The notes: generated by a model from the sequence alone, not told the origin. A stretch of DNA of 57,941 nt from Thiorhodospira sibirica ATCC 700588 (GCF_000227725.2 NZ_MU255056.1:2511992-2569932), one strand, 5' to 3'; positions 15,609 through 25,475 are shown, counted from the stretch's first letter. Program-made: numbers and translations.

Positions 15609-16462
15609 GCACTGCACATCGTCGTCGTTTATGGATCAACCTGAGTCTGGCGATCATCGTGATTTTGCTGTTGAGCCTGGCCTGGTGGCTGGATCAAAAA
15701 GATGAAGAACAAGATGCCGCTGAGCCCTTGCTGAACTTGAGCAGCGAGGCATTGACCCGCATTGAGATTGGCTCAGCCTCCGCTGACAGCCGCGCAGTGG
15801 TACTGACGCGGGATGCGGAGGATAAATGGTGGGTGAGCGCACCGATTCAGCACCCTGCCAATCCCGGTCGGGTGCATCAACTCACGCGCTTGCTGGCCTT
15901 AACGCCGACGGTCCGTTACAGCGTTGAAGATGAGATGCAGTTACACAGCTTTGGTCTGAGCAACCCCCAGCATATCGTGCGCTTTAATGATATTCGCCTG
16001 AGTCTGGGGCAGGTCAATCCGGTCACCCGGCAACGCTATGCGCGAGTGGATGATGGCGATATTCTGCTGATTCCCGATTATCTGACCCGGGACCTGCCGC
16101 AAAATTTTGCCGCCTATGTCAGCCCGCGCCTGCTGCCCGAAGGGGTCGAGATCGTCAAGGTGGAATTGCCACAGGCCACCTTAAGCTATGATGGCGATCA
16201 CTGGGAGGCCTCGCCAGCGGATACCGTCGATGCGGTGCAGGCGCGGCTACTGGCGGATACCTGGGAGGAGATGGTGGCGGCTGGCGCTGAAGCCTTGGGC
16301 TCACAGACACCTGAGTATGAATTGACCCTGCATCTGGATAGCGGCGAGCAAATCACCTTTCAGGTTCTGGAGACTGAGCCGGTCCTGCGGCTGGCGCGTC
16401 CCGACCTGGGGATTGTCTATATCCTGCCCGCTGGGTGGGGGCATGATTTGATCATCCGCTAG
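15605..16462 (+). CDS. DUF4340-domain protein, last gene of the ABC module
   Basis: A 285-residue protein with one N-terminal membrane anchor (LSLAIIVILLLSLAWWL) and a periplasmic region containing repeated beta segments typical of DUF4340 (LTRIEIGSASADSRAVVLTRDAEDKWWV, VRFNDIRLSLGQVNPVTRQRYARV). The ATGA overlap with the GldG-like gene ties it to the exporter unit. The family has no assigned biochemical function; a structural or accessory role on the periplasmic side is inferred from anchoring and context. Confidence 0.82.
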   Translation: MSTAHRRRLWINLSLAIIVILLLSLAWWLDQKDEEQDAAEPLLNLSSEALTRIEIGSASADSRAVVLTRDAEDKWWVSAPIQHPANPGRVHQLTRLLALTPTVRYSVEDEMQLHSFGLSNPQHIVRFNDIRLSLGQVNPVTRQRYARVDDGDILLIPDYLTRDLPQNFAAYVSPRLLPEGVEIVKVELPQATLSYDGDHWEASPADTVDAVQARLLADTWEEMVAAGAEALGSQTPEYELTLHLDSGEQITFQVLETEPVLRLARPDLGIVYILPAGWGHDLIIR

Positions 16463-16487
16463 GCCCTGTCACCGTGTATGCGCCCCC

Positions 16488-17486
16488 ATGCTGACTGAAG
16501 CTGATCTTTCCACTGCGTGCCCGCGTGTTCACCTGCACCTTGCGCCGTTCACCGCGTCCACGCAGGTCACGCAGTCTCTGATCCAGATCGGCTTTGGTGA
16601 AGCGCATCAGGCCAGCACCGCACATCCAGGCCTGTTGCAGGTGGGTCTGCCGCCATTGGGGCAGACCTTGGGGCTGGAATGCTGGGAAGTCAGCGGCCCG
16701 ATTGAGCGGGGCCAGGTGGACGGGCTGGCCTATAACTATACCGAAGATTTTCTCTTTGGCTGGCTGTTGCTGGAAGACAGCGCGCACGGTGACGCCTTTC
16801 AACGCATCAGTGCCCACGCCTATACCCAGTTACTGGGCTTTGTCCGCGAGAGTGGTTATCCGCATATTCTGCGCATCTGGAATTATTTTTCGGCCATTCA
16901 TCAACTTAGCGACGGTCTGGATCGTTATCAGCAATTCTGTCTGGGGCGGCATCAGGCACTGTGCCGCGCCGCCTTGCAGGAAAGCGAACTGCCCGCCGCT
17001 ACCGCCATCGGCACCGCAACACCGGGGCTTTTGATTTATTTTCTTGCCGGCAAACAGCCCGGTCAACAACTCGAAAACCCCCGACAGCTTAGCGCCTTTC
17101 AGTATCCACGCCGTTACGGTCCGCAAAGCCCTTCCTTTTCGCGGGCCACCCTAAGCCATTGCGGCCAGCACAGGCAGTTGTATATCTCCGGCACTGCCAG
17201 CATTGTGGGTCACGAAACCGTGCATCAGGACCCCATCGCCCAAAGCACAGAAATCATCAACAATCTCAAGGCCTTGCTTGAGCAAGCCCGGCTGGGTATC
17301 GAGCACCCCGGTGCGCTGGATCTGATCAAAGTCTATGTGCGCGATCCGGCCATGCAACCGGCCATTGCCCATTATCTTCAGCAGGTGCTGGGCGGGCATG
17401 AGGCCATCATTTATCTGCGCGGGGATATTTGCCGTACTGACCTGCTGGTTGAGATTGAAGCGCTATGCCTGAATTGCCCGAAGTAG
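16488..17486 (+). CDS. Chorismatase-type enzyme (FkbO/Hyg5/XanB2-like)
   Basis: A 332-residue protein resembling chorismate hydrolases with a YjgF/RidA-like fold. Supporting stretches are GYPHILRIWNYFSAIH, RYQQFCLGRHQALC, PAATAIGTATPGLLIYFLAG, PRQLSAFQYPRRYGPQSPSFSRA and LYISGTASIVGHETVH, plus the C-terminal VYVRDPA ... Such enzymes remove pyruvate from chorismate to give 3- or 4-hydroxybenzoate or a dihydroxy-diene acid, used in ubiquinone, aryl-polyene or secondary metabolite pathways. The product cannot be told from sequence. Its 3' end overlaps the mutM start by 22 bases. No pigment or polyene genes are adjacent. Confidence 0.75.
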   Translation: MLTEADLSTACPRVHLHLAPFTASTQVTQSLIQIGFGEAHQASTAHPGLLQVGLPPLGQTLGLECWEVSGPIERGQVDGLAYNYTEDFLFGWLLLEDSAHGDAFQRISAHAYTQLLGFVRESGYPHILRIWNYFSAIHQLSDGLDRYQQFCLGRHQALCRAALQESELPAATAIGTATPGLLIYFLAGKQPGQQLENPRQLSAFQYPRRYGPQSPSFSRATLSHCGQHRQLYISGTASIVGHETVHQDPIAQSTEIINNLKALLEQARLGIEHPGALDLIKVYVRDPAMQPAIAHYLQQVLGGHEAIIYLRGDICRTDLLVEIEALCLNCPK

Positions 17487-18283
17487 AGACCACCCGGCGC
17501 GGCATTGCGCCGTATCTCATCGGACGCCGGATTATTGGCGTTACCGTCAGAAATCCCCGGTTACGCTGGCCCATCGCCCCAGACCTTGCAAGCACACTGT
17601 GCGGTCAGCGCATTCATGCGGTAACGCGGCGCGCTAAATACCTGCTCTTGGCCGCTGATACCGGCCAGCTTTTGCTGCATCTGGGCATGTCGGGCAGTCT
17701 GCGCATCAGTACGCCCGCGCAGGCTTATAAAAAGCATGACCATGTGCAATGGCATTTAGAAGACGATATCGCCATGCGTTTGCACGATCCACGTCGTTTT
17801 GGCTGCGTGCTCTGGCTTTCTGGGGAGCACAGCGCCACTCATCCGCTGCTGGCCGGACTGGGGCCAGAGCCACTGGAGGATGTCTTTGATGCGGCCTACC
17901 TGTATCACTACACGCGCTCGCGAATCATACCCATCAAGGTGTTGATCATGCAGGCGCGCTGCGTGGTCGGTGTTGGCAACATTTATGCATCAGAATCCCT
18001 GTTTATGGCCGGAATACGGCCCGGTACCGCCGCCGCCCGGCTGAGTAAAGCCCGCTGTGCACGGTTGGTGACGGCGATCAAGACGGTGTTACAGGCCGCC
18101 ATTGCGCAGGGTGGTACCACCTTGCGCGATTTTGTCCGCGAAGACGGCCAGCATGGCTATTTTCGCCAGCAATTGCAGGTGTATCAGCGTGACGGCCAGC
18201 CGTGCCACCACTGCCACAGCCTGATCAAAAAGGCCGTGCATGGGCAGCGTGCCAGCTATTATTGCCCCGCCTGTCAGGCTTAA
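17465..18283 (+). CDS. mutM: Formamidopyrimidine-DNA glycosylase
   Basis: A 272-residue base-excision repair enzyme that removes 8-oxoguanine and formamidopyrimidines. The N-terminus MPELPEVETTRRG supplies the catalytic Pro2 and Glu3. Lys in RAKYLLL, the H2TH region (VVGVGNIYASESLFMAGIRP) and the C-terminal zinc finger (CHHC ... CPAC) are complete. Length is standard. Its start lies inside the end of the chorismatase-like gene, so the two are probably translationally coupled. Confidence 0.95.
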   Translation: MPELPEVETTRRGIAPYLIGRRIIGVTVRNPRLRWPIAPDLASTLCGQRIHAVTRRAKYLLLAADTGQLLLHLGMSGSLRISTPAQAYKKHDHVQWHLEDDIAMRLHDPRRFGCVLWLSGEHSATHPLLAGLGPEPLEDVFDAAYLYHYTRSRIIPIKVLIMQARCVVGVGNIYASESLFMAGIRPGTAAARLSKARCARLVTAIKTVLQAAIAQGGTTLRDFVREDGQHGYFRQQLQVYQRDGQPCHHCHSLIKKAVHGQRASYYCPACQA

Positions 18284-18394
18284 CGCCCACAGATGCAGGC
18301 GCGTCTTGAGCGGCGGGCGGCGCAGGCAGGGCCCAGATCGTGACCCTAAGCCTGGCATCCCCTCTAACTGAACCCAGCAGGAACCGAGACTGAC

Positions 18395-20023
18395 ATGCGC
18401 AACAACCAGCCGATCACGCAAAAAGAATACGTCTTGCCTGAAGGGAGCGTCATCATCTCCTATACCGACCTCAAGGGGCTGATCACTCACGCCAATGAGG
18501 ATTTTATCGAGGCCTCCGGCTTTGAGCGTGATGAACTGATGGGCAAGCCGCACAATATCGTGCGTCACCCGGATGTCCCCGTCGAGGCCTTTCGTGATTT
18601 ATGGGATACCATCCAGAACGGACGCCCGTGGGAAGGCATCGTCAAAAACCGGCGCAAAAACGGGGATCATTACTGGGTGAAGGCCACCGCCACGCCCCTG
18701 CCCAATAACAGCGGCTATATGAGCGTGCGGATTGCGCCCACCCGTGAAGAGATCAAAAGCGCAGAGATACTGTATGCCGCGATGCGCAAAAACCCCAACA
18801 TCCGCCTGGCCGGTGGACTGTTATACCAGCCGGGAATCATCGGCGCGCTGCGGCGGGTTTATGCGCGCCTGCCCTTGCTGGCCAAAATCCTCCTGCCCAC
18901 CGTGTTGATCGCGCTGCTGGGCGGCCTTGGCGGTACCGTCTGGCTTGCTCTCATGCTGGAAGGGGCATGGTGGCCGATGGCCCTCGGGGTAGGTCTGCCG
19001 CTGCTGCTGACCCTTGCTGCACTGGCGACGCTGCTACACCAGCAAACCCGGCGCCTTGGCCGGATTGCCACAGCTGCCCAGGCCATTTGTGCGGATGACT
19101 ATACCCATTCACTGCCCTATGGCGGCGAAGACGATGTGATGGTATTGGCCTGTGCCGTGGCCTTTATGCGCAACCGCATGGCCGAGATGGTATTTAGCCT
19201 GCGTCAGGGACTGGAAAAACTCAACGACAGTGCGCGAGGCTTGGCCCAATCCAGCCATAACACGGCCACTGGCGCAGAAAATCAATCAGCCGCCGCCATT
19301 ACCATCTCGGCGGCGGTGGAAGAATTATCGGCCTCCATTCGTACCCTGGAAACGGACGCCGGCGAGACGCAAAACATTGCGGTGGATGCCGGACATGCCT
19401 CGCGCCGGGCGGCCAAGACAGTGCATGATGCGGCGCTGGAAATCGCCCATATTGCCAAGGCCGTCAATCACGCCGCCGCTGAATTGAGTGAACTGGAAAA
19501 CATCTCGCAAGAAATCGGCAAAATCGTCAACAGCATTCATGAAATTGCCGAACAAACCAACCTGCTGGCGCTCAACGCCGCCATTGAGGCCGCTCGCGCC
19601 GGGGAGCGCGGACGCGGCTTTGCCGTCGTTGCCGATGAGGTGCGCAATCTCGCCTCACGCACCACCAAGGCCACCGCTGAAATTGGCAATATGGTGGAAC
19701 GCATCCAGGCGCGCACCGAGCAAACCGTCGGTGAGATGAAACACAGCGCGTCTCTGGTCGATGATGGGGTACGCTCTGCCCATGATGCCGGGGATCAGGT
19801 CGCCGCACTGGAAGACAAGACCCAGCGCGTGGAACAGTCCATCACCCACATCTACGAACTGCTGCAACAACAAGCACTGGCCACCGACGAGATTGCCGGC
19901 AATGTCGATGGGGTGGCCCACACCGCCGAGGATAATCTCGACGCCGCTCGCCAGGTGGCCAACGCCGCCAGCGAAGTCGAATACATGGCGCAAACCCTCA
20001 CCCGTCTGGCCTGGCGCAAATAA
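18395..20023 (+). CDS. Aer-like methyl-accepting chemotaxis protein
   Basis: A 542-residue receptor. A PAS domain (about 20-130, [57 protein letters not shown]) is of the FAD-binding aerotaxis type. Two close membrane helices follow (about 165-215, [44 protein letters not shown]), then HAMP, then the full signalling hairpin with the tip [32 protein letters not shown]. The layout matches E. coli Aer, which senses redox state and directs energy taxis. Tip residues fit coupling to CheA/CheW; no che genes are in the window. Confidence 0.92.
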   Translation: MRNNQPITQKEYVLPEGSVIISYTDLKGLITHANEDFIEASGFERDELMGKPHNIVRHPDVPVEAFRDLWDTIQNGRPWEGIVKNRRKNGDHYWVKATATPLPNNSGYMSVRIAPTREEIKSAEILYAAMRKNPNIRLAGGLLYQPGIIGALRRVYARLPLLAKILLPTVLIALLGGLGGTVWLALMLEGAWWPMALGVGLPLLLTLAALATLLHQQTRRLGRIATAAQAICADDYTHSLPYGGEDDVMVLACAVAFMRNRMAEMVFSLRQGLEKLNDSARGLAQSSHNTATGAENQSAAAITISAAVEELSASIRTLETDAGETQNIAVDAGHASRRAAKTVHDAALEIAHIAKAVNHAAAELSELENISQEIGKIVNSIHEIAEQTNLLALNAAIEAARAGERGRGFAVVADEVRNLASRTTKATAEIGNMVERIQARTEQTVGEMKHSASLVDDGVRSAHDAGDQVAALEDKTQRVEQSITHIYELLQQQALATDEIAGNVDGVAHTAEDNLDAARQVANAASEVEYMAQTLTRLAWRK

Positions 20024-20194
20024 AATACCGCAGATGCGCGTTTCAGGGCACTCAATCTATATCAGTTTGTTATAAACTTAGCATATAAAAACATGCCATG
20101 GAGCGGCCCCGCCCCAGCTCGGCGATACAAGGCCACGCGGGAGCGTGGCGCGCCATCTCACATACACATAACACCTGCCCGAGGTAAATGATTG

Positions 20195-23083
20195 ATGAGT
20201 GCCCTGCCTGAATTTGAAAACCACGCCCAGCAAGAAGTCAAATATACCACCTGCTATATGTGCGCCTGTCGGTGTGGGATCAAGGTGACCCTTGAAGAGG
20301 GTAAAATCCGCTATATTCAGGGAAATCGCGAGCATCCTGTCAATAAAGGGGTGTTATGTGCCAAGGGTAATGCGGGCATCATGAAACAAAACTCACCGGC
20401 CAAGCTCACGCAGCCTTTGTGGCGCAAAGAGGGCAGCGAACGTGGAGCCGGTGAATTTGAACCCATTAGTTGGGAGCAAGCACTGGATCGGCTGACCGAG
20501 CGTCTGGCACAGATTCGGGCAACGGATCCCAAAAAGCTGGCCTTTTTCACCGGGCGTGATCAAATGCAGGCACTCTCCGGGCTTTGGGCGGCGCAGTTTG
20601 GTACCCTTAACTGGGCCGCGCATGGCGGGTTTTGTTCGGTCAATATGGCCGCAGCGGGGCTTTATACCACCGGCTTTGCCTTTTGGGAGTTTGGCGACCC
20701 TGACTGGGAACACACCAAATATTTCATGCTCTGGGGGGTGGCTGAAGATCATGCTTCCAATCCCATCAAGCTCGGTATAGAACAGATCAAACGGCGCGGG
20801 GCTAAATTTGTTGCCATCAATCCCGTACGCACCGGCTACCAGGCCGTCGCGGATGAATGGGTTGCCATTCGCCCGGGTACGGATGGACTGCTAGCCCTGT
20901 CGATGATTCACGTCTTGCTGAAAAATTCGCAGTTTGACTGGGCCTATCTGATTCGCTACACCAATGCGCCCTGGCTCGTCATTGATACCCCCGGTGTCAA
21001 GGGGCATGGCCTGATCTGGCGCGATGCGCAGGGACGCCCCCAGGTGTTTGATCAAACCAGCCAGGGCTTTGTTAATGCCCTGGAGGTTGATACCACACCG
21101 GCGCTGTTTGGTGAGTTTGTTACCCCGGATGGGCGCAAGCTCAAAACGGCCATGACGCTGTTGGCAGAACGTTACCTGGATGCCCAGTATGCACCGGAGA
21201 CGGTGGCTGCCACCTGTGGGGTTGCGGCGCAGACCATTGAGCGTCTGGCACTGGAGATGGCGCACGTTGCCTTTAAGGAAAGCATTGAGATTGACTGTCA
21301 ATGGACAGATGCCTACGGGCGCGTGCATGATAAATTCATTGGACGTCCGGTATCCATGCATGCCATGCGCGGTATCTCGGCGCATTCCAATGGTTTTCAG
21401 ACGGCCCGCGCCATTCACCTGTTACAACTGCTGCTGGGTAGCGTGGATGTGCCAGGAGGCCATCTCGCCAAACCACCGTATCCCAAACATATTCCGCCGG
21501 CGATCAAACCGGCGCGGCAAACTACCCCCAATACGCCCTTAAAAAGCCCACCGCTGGGTTTTCCTACAGGTCCTGAGGATCTGGTCATCGACGAGGCCGG
21601 TAATCCCTTGCGTATTGACAAGGCTTATTCCTGGGAAGCTCCTATGGCCAATCACGGATTGATGCACATGGTGATTACCAATGCGGTCAAAGGCGATCCG
21701 TATCCGATTGATACCTTGATTTTTTTCATGGCCAACATGTCCTGGAATTCCACCATGAACACCAGCGAGATCATGGATATGTTGCGTGCCAAACACGAAG
21801 ATGGCCGCTATAAATTGCCCTTTTTGGTCGTGTGTGATGCCTTTGATGCGGAAATTGTGCGTTTTGCCGATCTGGTACTGCCGGATACCACCTATCTGGA
21901 GCGTCATGACACCATCTCCATGCTGGATCGTCCTATTTCAGAACCCCATGTTGCGGCAGATTCGATCCGGCATCCGCTGCTTGTGCCGAAGCGTGATGTA
22001 CGTCCCTGGCAGGAGGTGCTGGTTGAACTCGCCACACGGCTTAAATTCCCTGCTTTCACGCGTGAGGATGGCAGCCCTCGTTTTAGTTCCTATCAGGACT
22101 TCATCATCAACTACGAAAAAGAGCCCGGCATTGGCTTTCTTGCCGGTTGGCGAGGCAAGGATGGTACACAACATCTGCGCGGTGAACCTAATCCGAGGCA
22201 GTGGGAAAAATACATTGAAAATCAGTCGTTTTTTGCCCATCACTTTGAACCATCGCAGCGTTTTTACCGTTTCGTCAACCGCGATTATCTGACATTAGCC
22301 AAGCATGCCGGCTGGGTGGGTTCAACCGATCCCATCATCATGGAGATCTATTCCGAAACCCAGCAACGCTTCAAGCTGGCCGGGCAAGGGCTGTATGAAG
22401 GACCTATGCCAAAGCAGCCTGAACATCAACGGCGTCTGCGTACATACTTTGACCCATTGCCCATCTGGTACACGCCTTTAGAACAAGGCCGTATTGACGA
22501 GGCAAAATACCCGTTTCATGCCATCAATCAACGCCCGATGTTTATGTACCACGCCTGGGATTCGCAAAACGCCTGGTTGCGCCAGATTTGTGCCCATAAT
22601 TATCTGTACATGAATCGGGCACAGGCTGAATCCATGGGCATTGCTGATTTATCCTGGGTATGGGTCAGCTCGCACAAGGGCAAGATTCGTGTACAAGTCA
22701 AGCTGATTGAGGCGGTGGAACGTAACACGGTCTGGACCTGGAATGCCATTGGTAAACAATCCGGTACCTGGGGCCTTAAAGCGGATGCCAACGAAGCGCA
22801 AAGGGGTTTTTTGATGAATCATTTGATCTCGGAGTTGCTGCCTGCACGCGGTGATGCACAGGATGCCATCACCAACTCAGATCCCATCACCGGACAGGCT
22901 GCCTGGTATGATCTGCGTGTGGCCATCACCCCAGCAGCGCCTGGGGAAACCGGCACCTGGCCGACCTTCGCCAGCCATAAACCCCTCCCTGGGCAGACCG
23001 CCTCACCGGATGTGCTACGCTATCAATCCCATAAGGCCGTGCATCTAAACCGCAGCCTGCGCGACATCCTGACCCGCAAATAA
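20195..23083 (+). CDS. soeA: SoeA-type sulfite dehydrogenase (quinone) molybdopterin subunit
   Basis: A 962-residue molybdenum bis-PGD oxidoreductase from the ATG at 20195 with GAGG about ten bases upstream; a TTG three bases earlier is less likely. The N-terminal [4Fe-4S] ligands are Cys20, Cys23, Cys27 and Cys55 (TTCYMCACRCG ... GVLC). There is no Tat signal, so it acts in the cytoplasm. The overall sequence resembles SoeA of purple sulfur bacteria, which with the ferredoxin-like SoeB and membrane anchor SoeC oxidises sulfite to sulfate and reduces quinone. Here soeB and soeC are missing: a palindrome follows the stop and the next gene runs the other way. Another PsrA/PhsA-type reductase function is possible. 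Confidence 0.8.
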   Translation: MSALPEFENHAQQEVKYTTCYMCACRCGIKVTLEEGKIRYIQGNREHPVNKGVLCAKGNAGIMKQNSPAKLTQPLWRKEGSERGAGEFEPISWEQALDRLTERLAQIRATDPKKLAFFTGRDQMQALSGLWAAQFGTLNWAAHGGFCSVNMAAAGLYTTGFAFWEFGDPDWEHTKYFMLWGVAEDHASNPIKLGIEQIKRRGAKFVAINPVRTGYQAVADEWVAIRPGTDGLLALSMIHVLLKNSQFDWAYLIRYTNAPWLVIDTPGVKGHGLIWRDAQGRPQVFDQTSQGFVNALEVDTTPALFGEFVTPDGRKLKTAMTLLAERYLDAQYAPETVAATCGVAAQTIERLALEMAHVAFKESIEIDCQWTDAYGRVHDKFIGRPVSMHAMRGISAHSNGFQTARAIHLLQLLLGSVDVPGGHLAKPPYPKHIPPAIKPARQTTPNTPLKSPPLGFPTGPEDLVIDEAGNPLRIDKAYSWEAPMANHGLMHMVITNAVKGDPYPIDTLIFFMANMSWNSTMNTSEIMDMLRAKHEDGRYKLPFLVVCDAFDAEIVRFADLVLPDTTYLERHDTISMLDRPISEPHVAADSIRHPLLVPKRDVRPWQEVLVELATRLKFPAFTREDGSPRFSSYQDFIINYEKEPGIGFLAGWRGKDGTQHLRGEPNPRQWEKYIENQSFFAHHFEPSQRFYRFVNRDYLTLAKHAGWVGSTDPIIMEIYSETQQRFKLAGQGLYEGPMPKQPEHQRRLRTYFDPLPIWYTPLEQGRIDEAKYPFHAINQRPMFMYHAWDSQNAWLRQICAHNYLYMNRAQAESMGIADLSWVWVSSHKGKIRVQVKLIEAVERNTVWTWNAIGKQSGTWGLKADANEAQRGFLMNHLISELLPARGDAQDAITNSDPITGQAAWYDLRVAITPAAPGETGTWPTFASHKPLPGQTASPDVLRYQSHKAVHLNRSLRDILTRK

Positions 23084-23097
23084 TCCCGCAACTACAT

Positions 23098-23138
23098 GGC
23101 GGCATCATCTTGATCTGGATCGCCGAGTTATACTCGGC
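23098..23138. repeat. Composite palindrome downstream of soeA
   Basis: A half copy of the GGCGGCATC-type hairpin (23098-23114, lacking its second arm) is followed by GCCGAGT-TAT-ACTCGGC at 23122-23138, which is further flanked by GATC on both sides. It sits between convergent genes and could end either transcript. Confidence 0.6.
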
Positions 23139-23211
23139 TGATCTTGACTTGGCGTCTTCGCGTGAGCTGTCTTGTTTTCGTTGCCGGGAGCAACTGGGCG
23201 CTCCAGTTGTC

Positions 23212-23874
23212 TCAGTACATCACCGCCAGCCAAAACATCGGCATGATGATCATCGCCAGTTTTAGCCAATCCCTCATGCTCGGACGCGCCAGCGGCGATA
23301 CTGTCAGGCAGGTCAACGGCGCCTGCCGGGCGTGCGTCAAAATCGTATCCAGCAATTGCGCGGAGCGTTCCAGCGGGCCACCGTGTCCGTCCTTGACCAA
23401 CTTCGTCGCCAGCTCATGCACCTGCGGGGCGGCATCCAGGGTCAGCACCAGACGCACCGCAAACCGCTGTGCCGGAAAACCCACCGCCTGCAATGGTTGG
23501 GTGAGCCACAGCAGACCGCGCACCAGCGTATCCTGCGTGGTGGTCTGCAACAGCCAGATCACCGCCCCCAGCGACAACACAATCAATAGTGTGTGCTGCA
23601 CACCCGCGAGCAAACCCATCGCGGTCGGTGACAGCAGACCCAGCGCAGGCCACAGCGGCTCACCCGGTGTAAACCAGCCAAAAATAGCGAAAATGGAAAG
23701 ATAAAACCACACCAGCCGCCGCGCCATCTGGCCAAAACGCCGCCAGGCCAGGCTACCAAGAAAAGAAAGTCCCAGCACGATAAACACCGCACCGAGCAGC
23801 AACACAGGCCACCCCGTCTGCGCCAGACAGGCAATAAACAGCATAACCCCAAGGATACGCAAGGCAGGATGCAT
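23212..23874 (-). CDS. ECF transporter T-component-like (CbiQ family) membrane protein
   Basis: A 220-residue protein with about five hydrophobic helices and a C-terminal cytoplasmic part containing QPLQAVGFPAQRFAVRLVLTLDAAPQVHEL. That stretch resembles the coupling region of energy-coupling factor T proteins. No ECF ATPase or substrate-binding S gene is adjacent, so its transport role and substrate cannot be assigned. It is convergent with soeA and follows tRNA-Leu on the same strand. Identification rests on helix pattern and one motif only. Confidence 0.6.
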   Translation of the reverse strand: MHPALRILGVMLFIACLAQTGWPVLLLGAVFIVLGLSFLGSLAWRRFGQMARRLVWFYLSIFAIFGWFTPGEPLWPALGLLSPTAMGLLAGVQHTLLIVLSLGAVIWLLQTTTQDTLVRGLLWLTQPLQAVGFPAQRFAVRLVLTLDAAPQVHELATKLVKDGHGGPLERSAQLLDTILTHARQAPLTCLTVSPLARPSMRDWLKLAMIIMPMFWLAVMY

Positions 23875-23918
23875 CAGGCCGATCGCCTGTTAAGAGAAAA
23901 AACGAAGGGATAAATCTA

Positions 23919-24003
23919 TGGTGCAGATGGTCGGAGTCGAACCGACACGGCTTGCGCCACCGCCCCCTCAAGACGGCGTGTCTACCAATTCCACCACATC
24001 TGC
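23919..24003 (-). tRNA. tRNA-Leu, anticodon GAG
   Basis: Reading the minus strand, a 7-bp acceptor stem (GCAGATG/CATCTGC) encloses a D arm (TGGAATTGGTAGACAC), an anticodon stem CCGTC/GGCGG with loop TTGAGGG giving anticodon GAG, a short class II variable arm (TGGCGCAAGCC), and a T arm with GGTTCGACTCC. Encoded ACCA ends the gene at 23919. The large variable arm and D-arm pattern agree with leucine. Confidence 0.95.
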
Positions 24004-24129
24004 AAAACTGAAGGCTGCGCATTATAGCAAAAAAATCCCAACTTGCCAGCCTTCATACACGGTGGATTGCCCCAAGCTGGAACCTTTGCAGCAGGCCGAG
24101 GCGCTGATGGGGATGCTCTCGCACCTGTG

Positions 24130-24150
24130 GCGGCATCATCCTGATGCCGC
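24130..24150. repeat. Hairpin GCGGCATC-N5-GATGCCGC
   Basis: A perfect 8-bp inverted repeat with loop ATCCT, followed at 24161-24173 by a second small hairpin (CGGC-TGGAA-GCCG). It lies just beyond the 3' end of the yeaH-like gene and may serve as its transcript end. It is one of several hairpins of this type in the window. Confidence 0.7.
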
Positions 24151-24187
24151 GTAAAAGCAACGGCTGGAAGCCGTCGCTACGCTACGG

Positions 24188-25462
24188 TCAAGCGCTGCTG
24201 GTGAACAGTTCTCGAAATACCGGGAAGATGTCGCCTTTGGCGCGTACTTTGCGCATGGCCATGGCATGTCCTGCTTCCAGCAATCCTTCGTACAGTAGCC
24301 ACAGATCGGAGGGGATGTCCCAGCCGCGTTCTTCGCTGACTTCAATATAGGCAAAATAACGACACAGCGGCAAAATCACGTCTTCCAGAATGCGTGCCAC
24401 TGCCGGGTTGTCGCTTTCGGTGTTGTCGCCATCGGAGGCCTGGGCGGCGTAGATGTTCCAGTCGGCGGGGGTATAACGCTCGCGCACCACGCGCTGCATT
24501 TCTTCAAAGGCGGGCGAGACGAGGGTGCCGCCGGTTTCGCGGGAATAAAAGAAGGTGTCTTCGTCCACTTCCTCGGCGATATGGGTGTGCCGGATAAAGA
24601 CCACATCCACATGCCGATAGCGCCGCTCCAAAAACAGATACAGGAGGATAAAGAAACGCTTGGCCAGGTCTTTCATGCCCTCGGTCATGGAGCCGGAGAC
24701 ATCCATCAGACAGAACATCACCGCCTGGGAGATGGGGCGGGGCACCGGGGTATAGCGGTTGTAGCGGATATCAATGGGGTCGATATAGGGGATCAGCCGG
24801 GCACGTCGCCCGTGTTCTTCGCGCTGCAAAATCAGCGCCCGCAGCCGCTCAGGCTCTTTGCCGGAGCGCTCCAGGCGGTCAATCTCCCGATCCAGCGCCA
24901 ATAGCTCTTCCCGTTTGGGGCGGTGCAGGGCCAGGCGGCGTGACATGGCGTTGCGCATGGTGCGCCCCAGATTGAGGTTGGCCGGGGAGCCGGAGGTGGC
25001 ATAACCGGCGCGTTGCAGGCCCTCGTGCTCGGTCTTGGTGATCTGATTGCGCACCAGCCGGGGCAGTTCGAGATTCTCAAAAAATAGGTCGAGAAACTCC
25101 TCACGGCTGACGGTGAACTGAAATTCGTCTTCCCCCTCGCCTTGGTCACTGCCGCTGTTGCCCCGTCCGCCGCCTTCGCTTTGGGGTCTGGCAATGCGAT
25201 CTCCGGCGCGGTATTGCTTGTTGCCGGGCAAGACATGCTCACGCTGGCCGTGACTGCTGCCTTTGTGGAAAAACGGCTCTTGCAGGTTGTCTGCGGGAAC
25301 GCGGATTTCTTCTTCCTGCTGGGCAATATCGGAGACCTTGCGCCGGGCGGAAATATCACGCACCGCGTCCAGAATCTGGCGCTTGGCACGCCGGATGAAA
25401 CGCTGGCGATTGGCCAGGCTTTTATCCTTGGGATTCAAACGCCGATCGACAATGTTCACCAC
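24188..25462 (-). CDS. yeaH: YeaH-type DUF444 protein (UPF0229), VWA-like
   Basis: A 424-residue protein of the DUF444 family. It starts at GTG 25462 with AAGGGGG just upstream. The N-terminus is basic (DRRLNPKDKSLANRQRFIRRAK), a middle section is glycine- and glutamate-rich, and the C-terminal half holds a von Willebrand A-like metal site in AVMFCLMDVSGSMTEGMKDLAKRFF and the pattern RETGGTLVSPAFEEM. It is encoded 13 bases downstream of prkA, the usual pairing. YeaG and YeaH act together in stress and starvation responses in E. coli. The third partner, SpoVR/YcgB, is not found here. Confidence 0.9.
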   Translation of the reverse strand: MVNIVDRRLNPKDKSLANRQRFIRRAKRQILDAVRDISARRKVSDIAQQEEEIRVPADNLQEPFFHKGSSHGQREHVLPGNKQYRAGDRIARPQSEGGGRGNSGSDQGEGEDEFQFTVSREEFLDLFFENLELPRLVRNQITKTEHEGLQRAGYATSGSPANLNLGRTMRNAMSRRLALHRPKREELLALDREIDRLERSGKEPERLRALILQREEHGRRARLIPYIDPIDIRYNRYTPVPRPISQAVMFCLMDVSGSMTEGMKDLAKRFFILLYLFLERRYRHVDVVFIRHTHIAEEVDEDTFFYSRETGGTLVSPAFEEMQRVVRERYTPADWNIYAAQASDGDNTESDNPAVARILEDVILPLCRYFAYIEVSEERGWDIPSDLWLLYEGLLEAGHAMAMRKVRAKGDIFPVFRELFTSSA

Positions 25463-25475
25463 GGCCCCCTTAAGC

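Noticed and set aside
16488-17486. UbiC chorismate lyase
   Set aside because: UbiC is about 165-180 residues with a different fold; this protein is twice as long and resembles the RidA-fold chorismatases.
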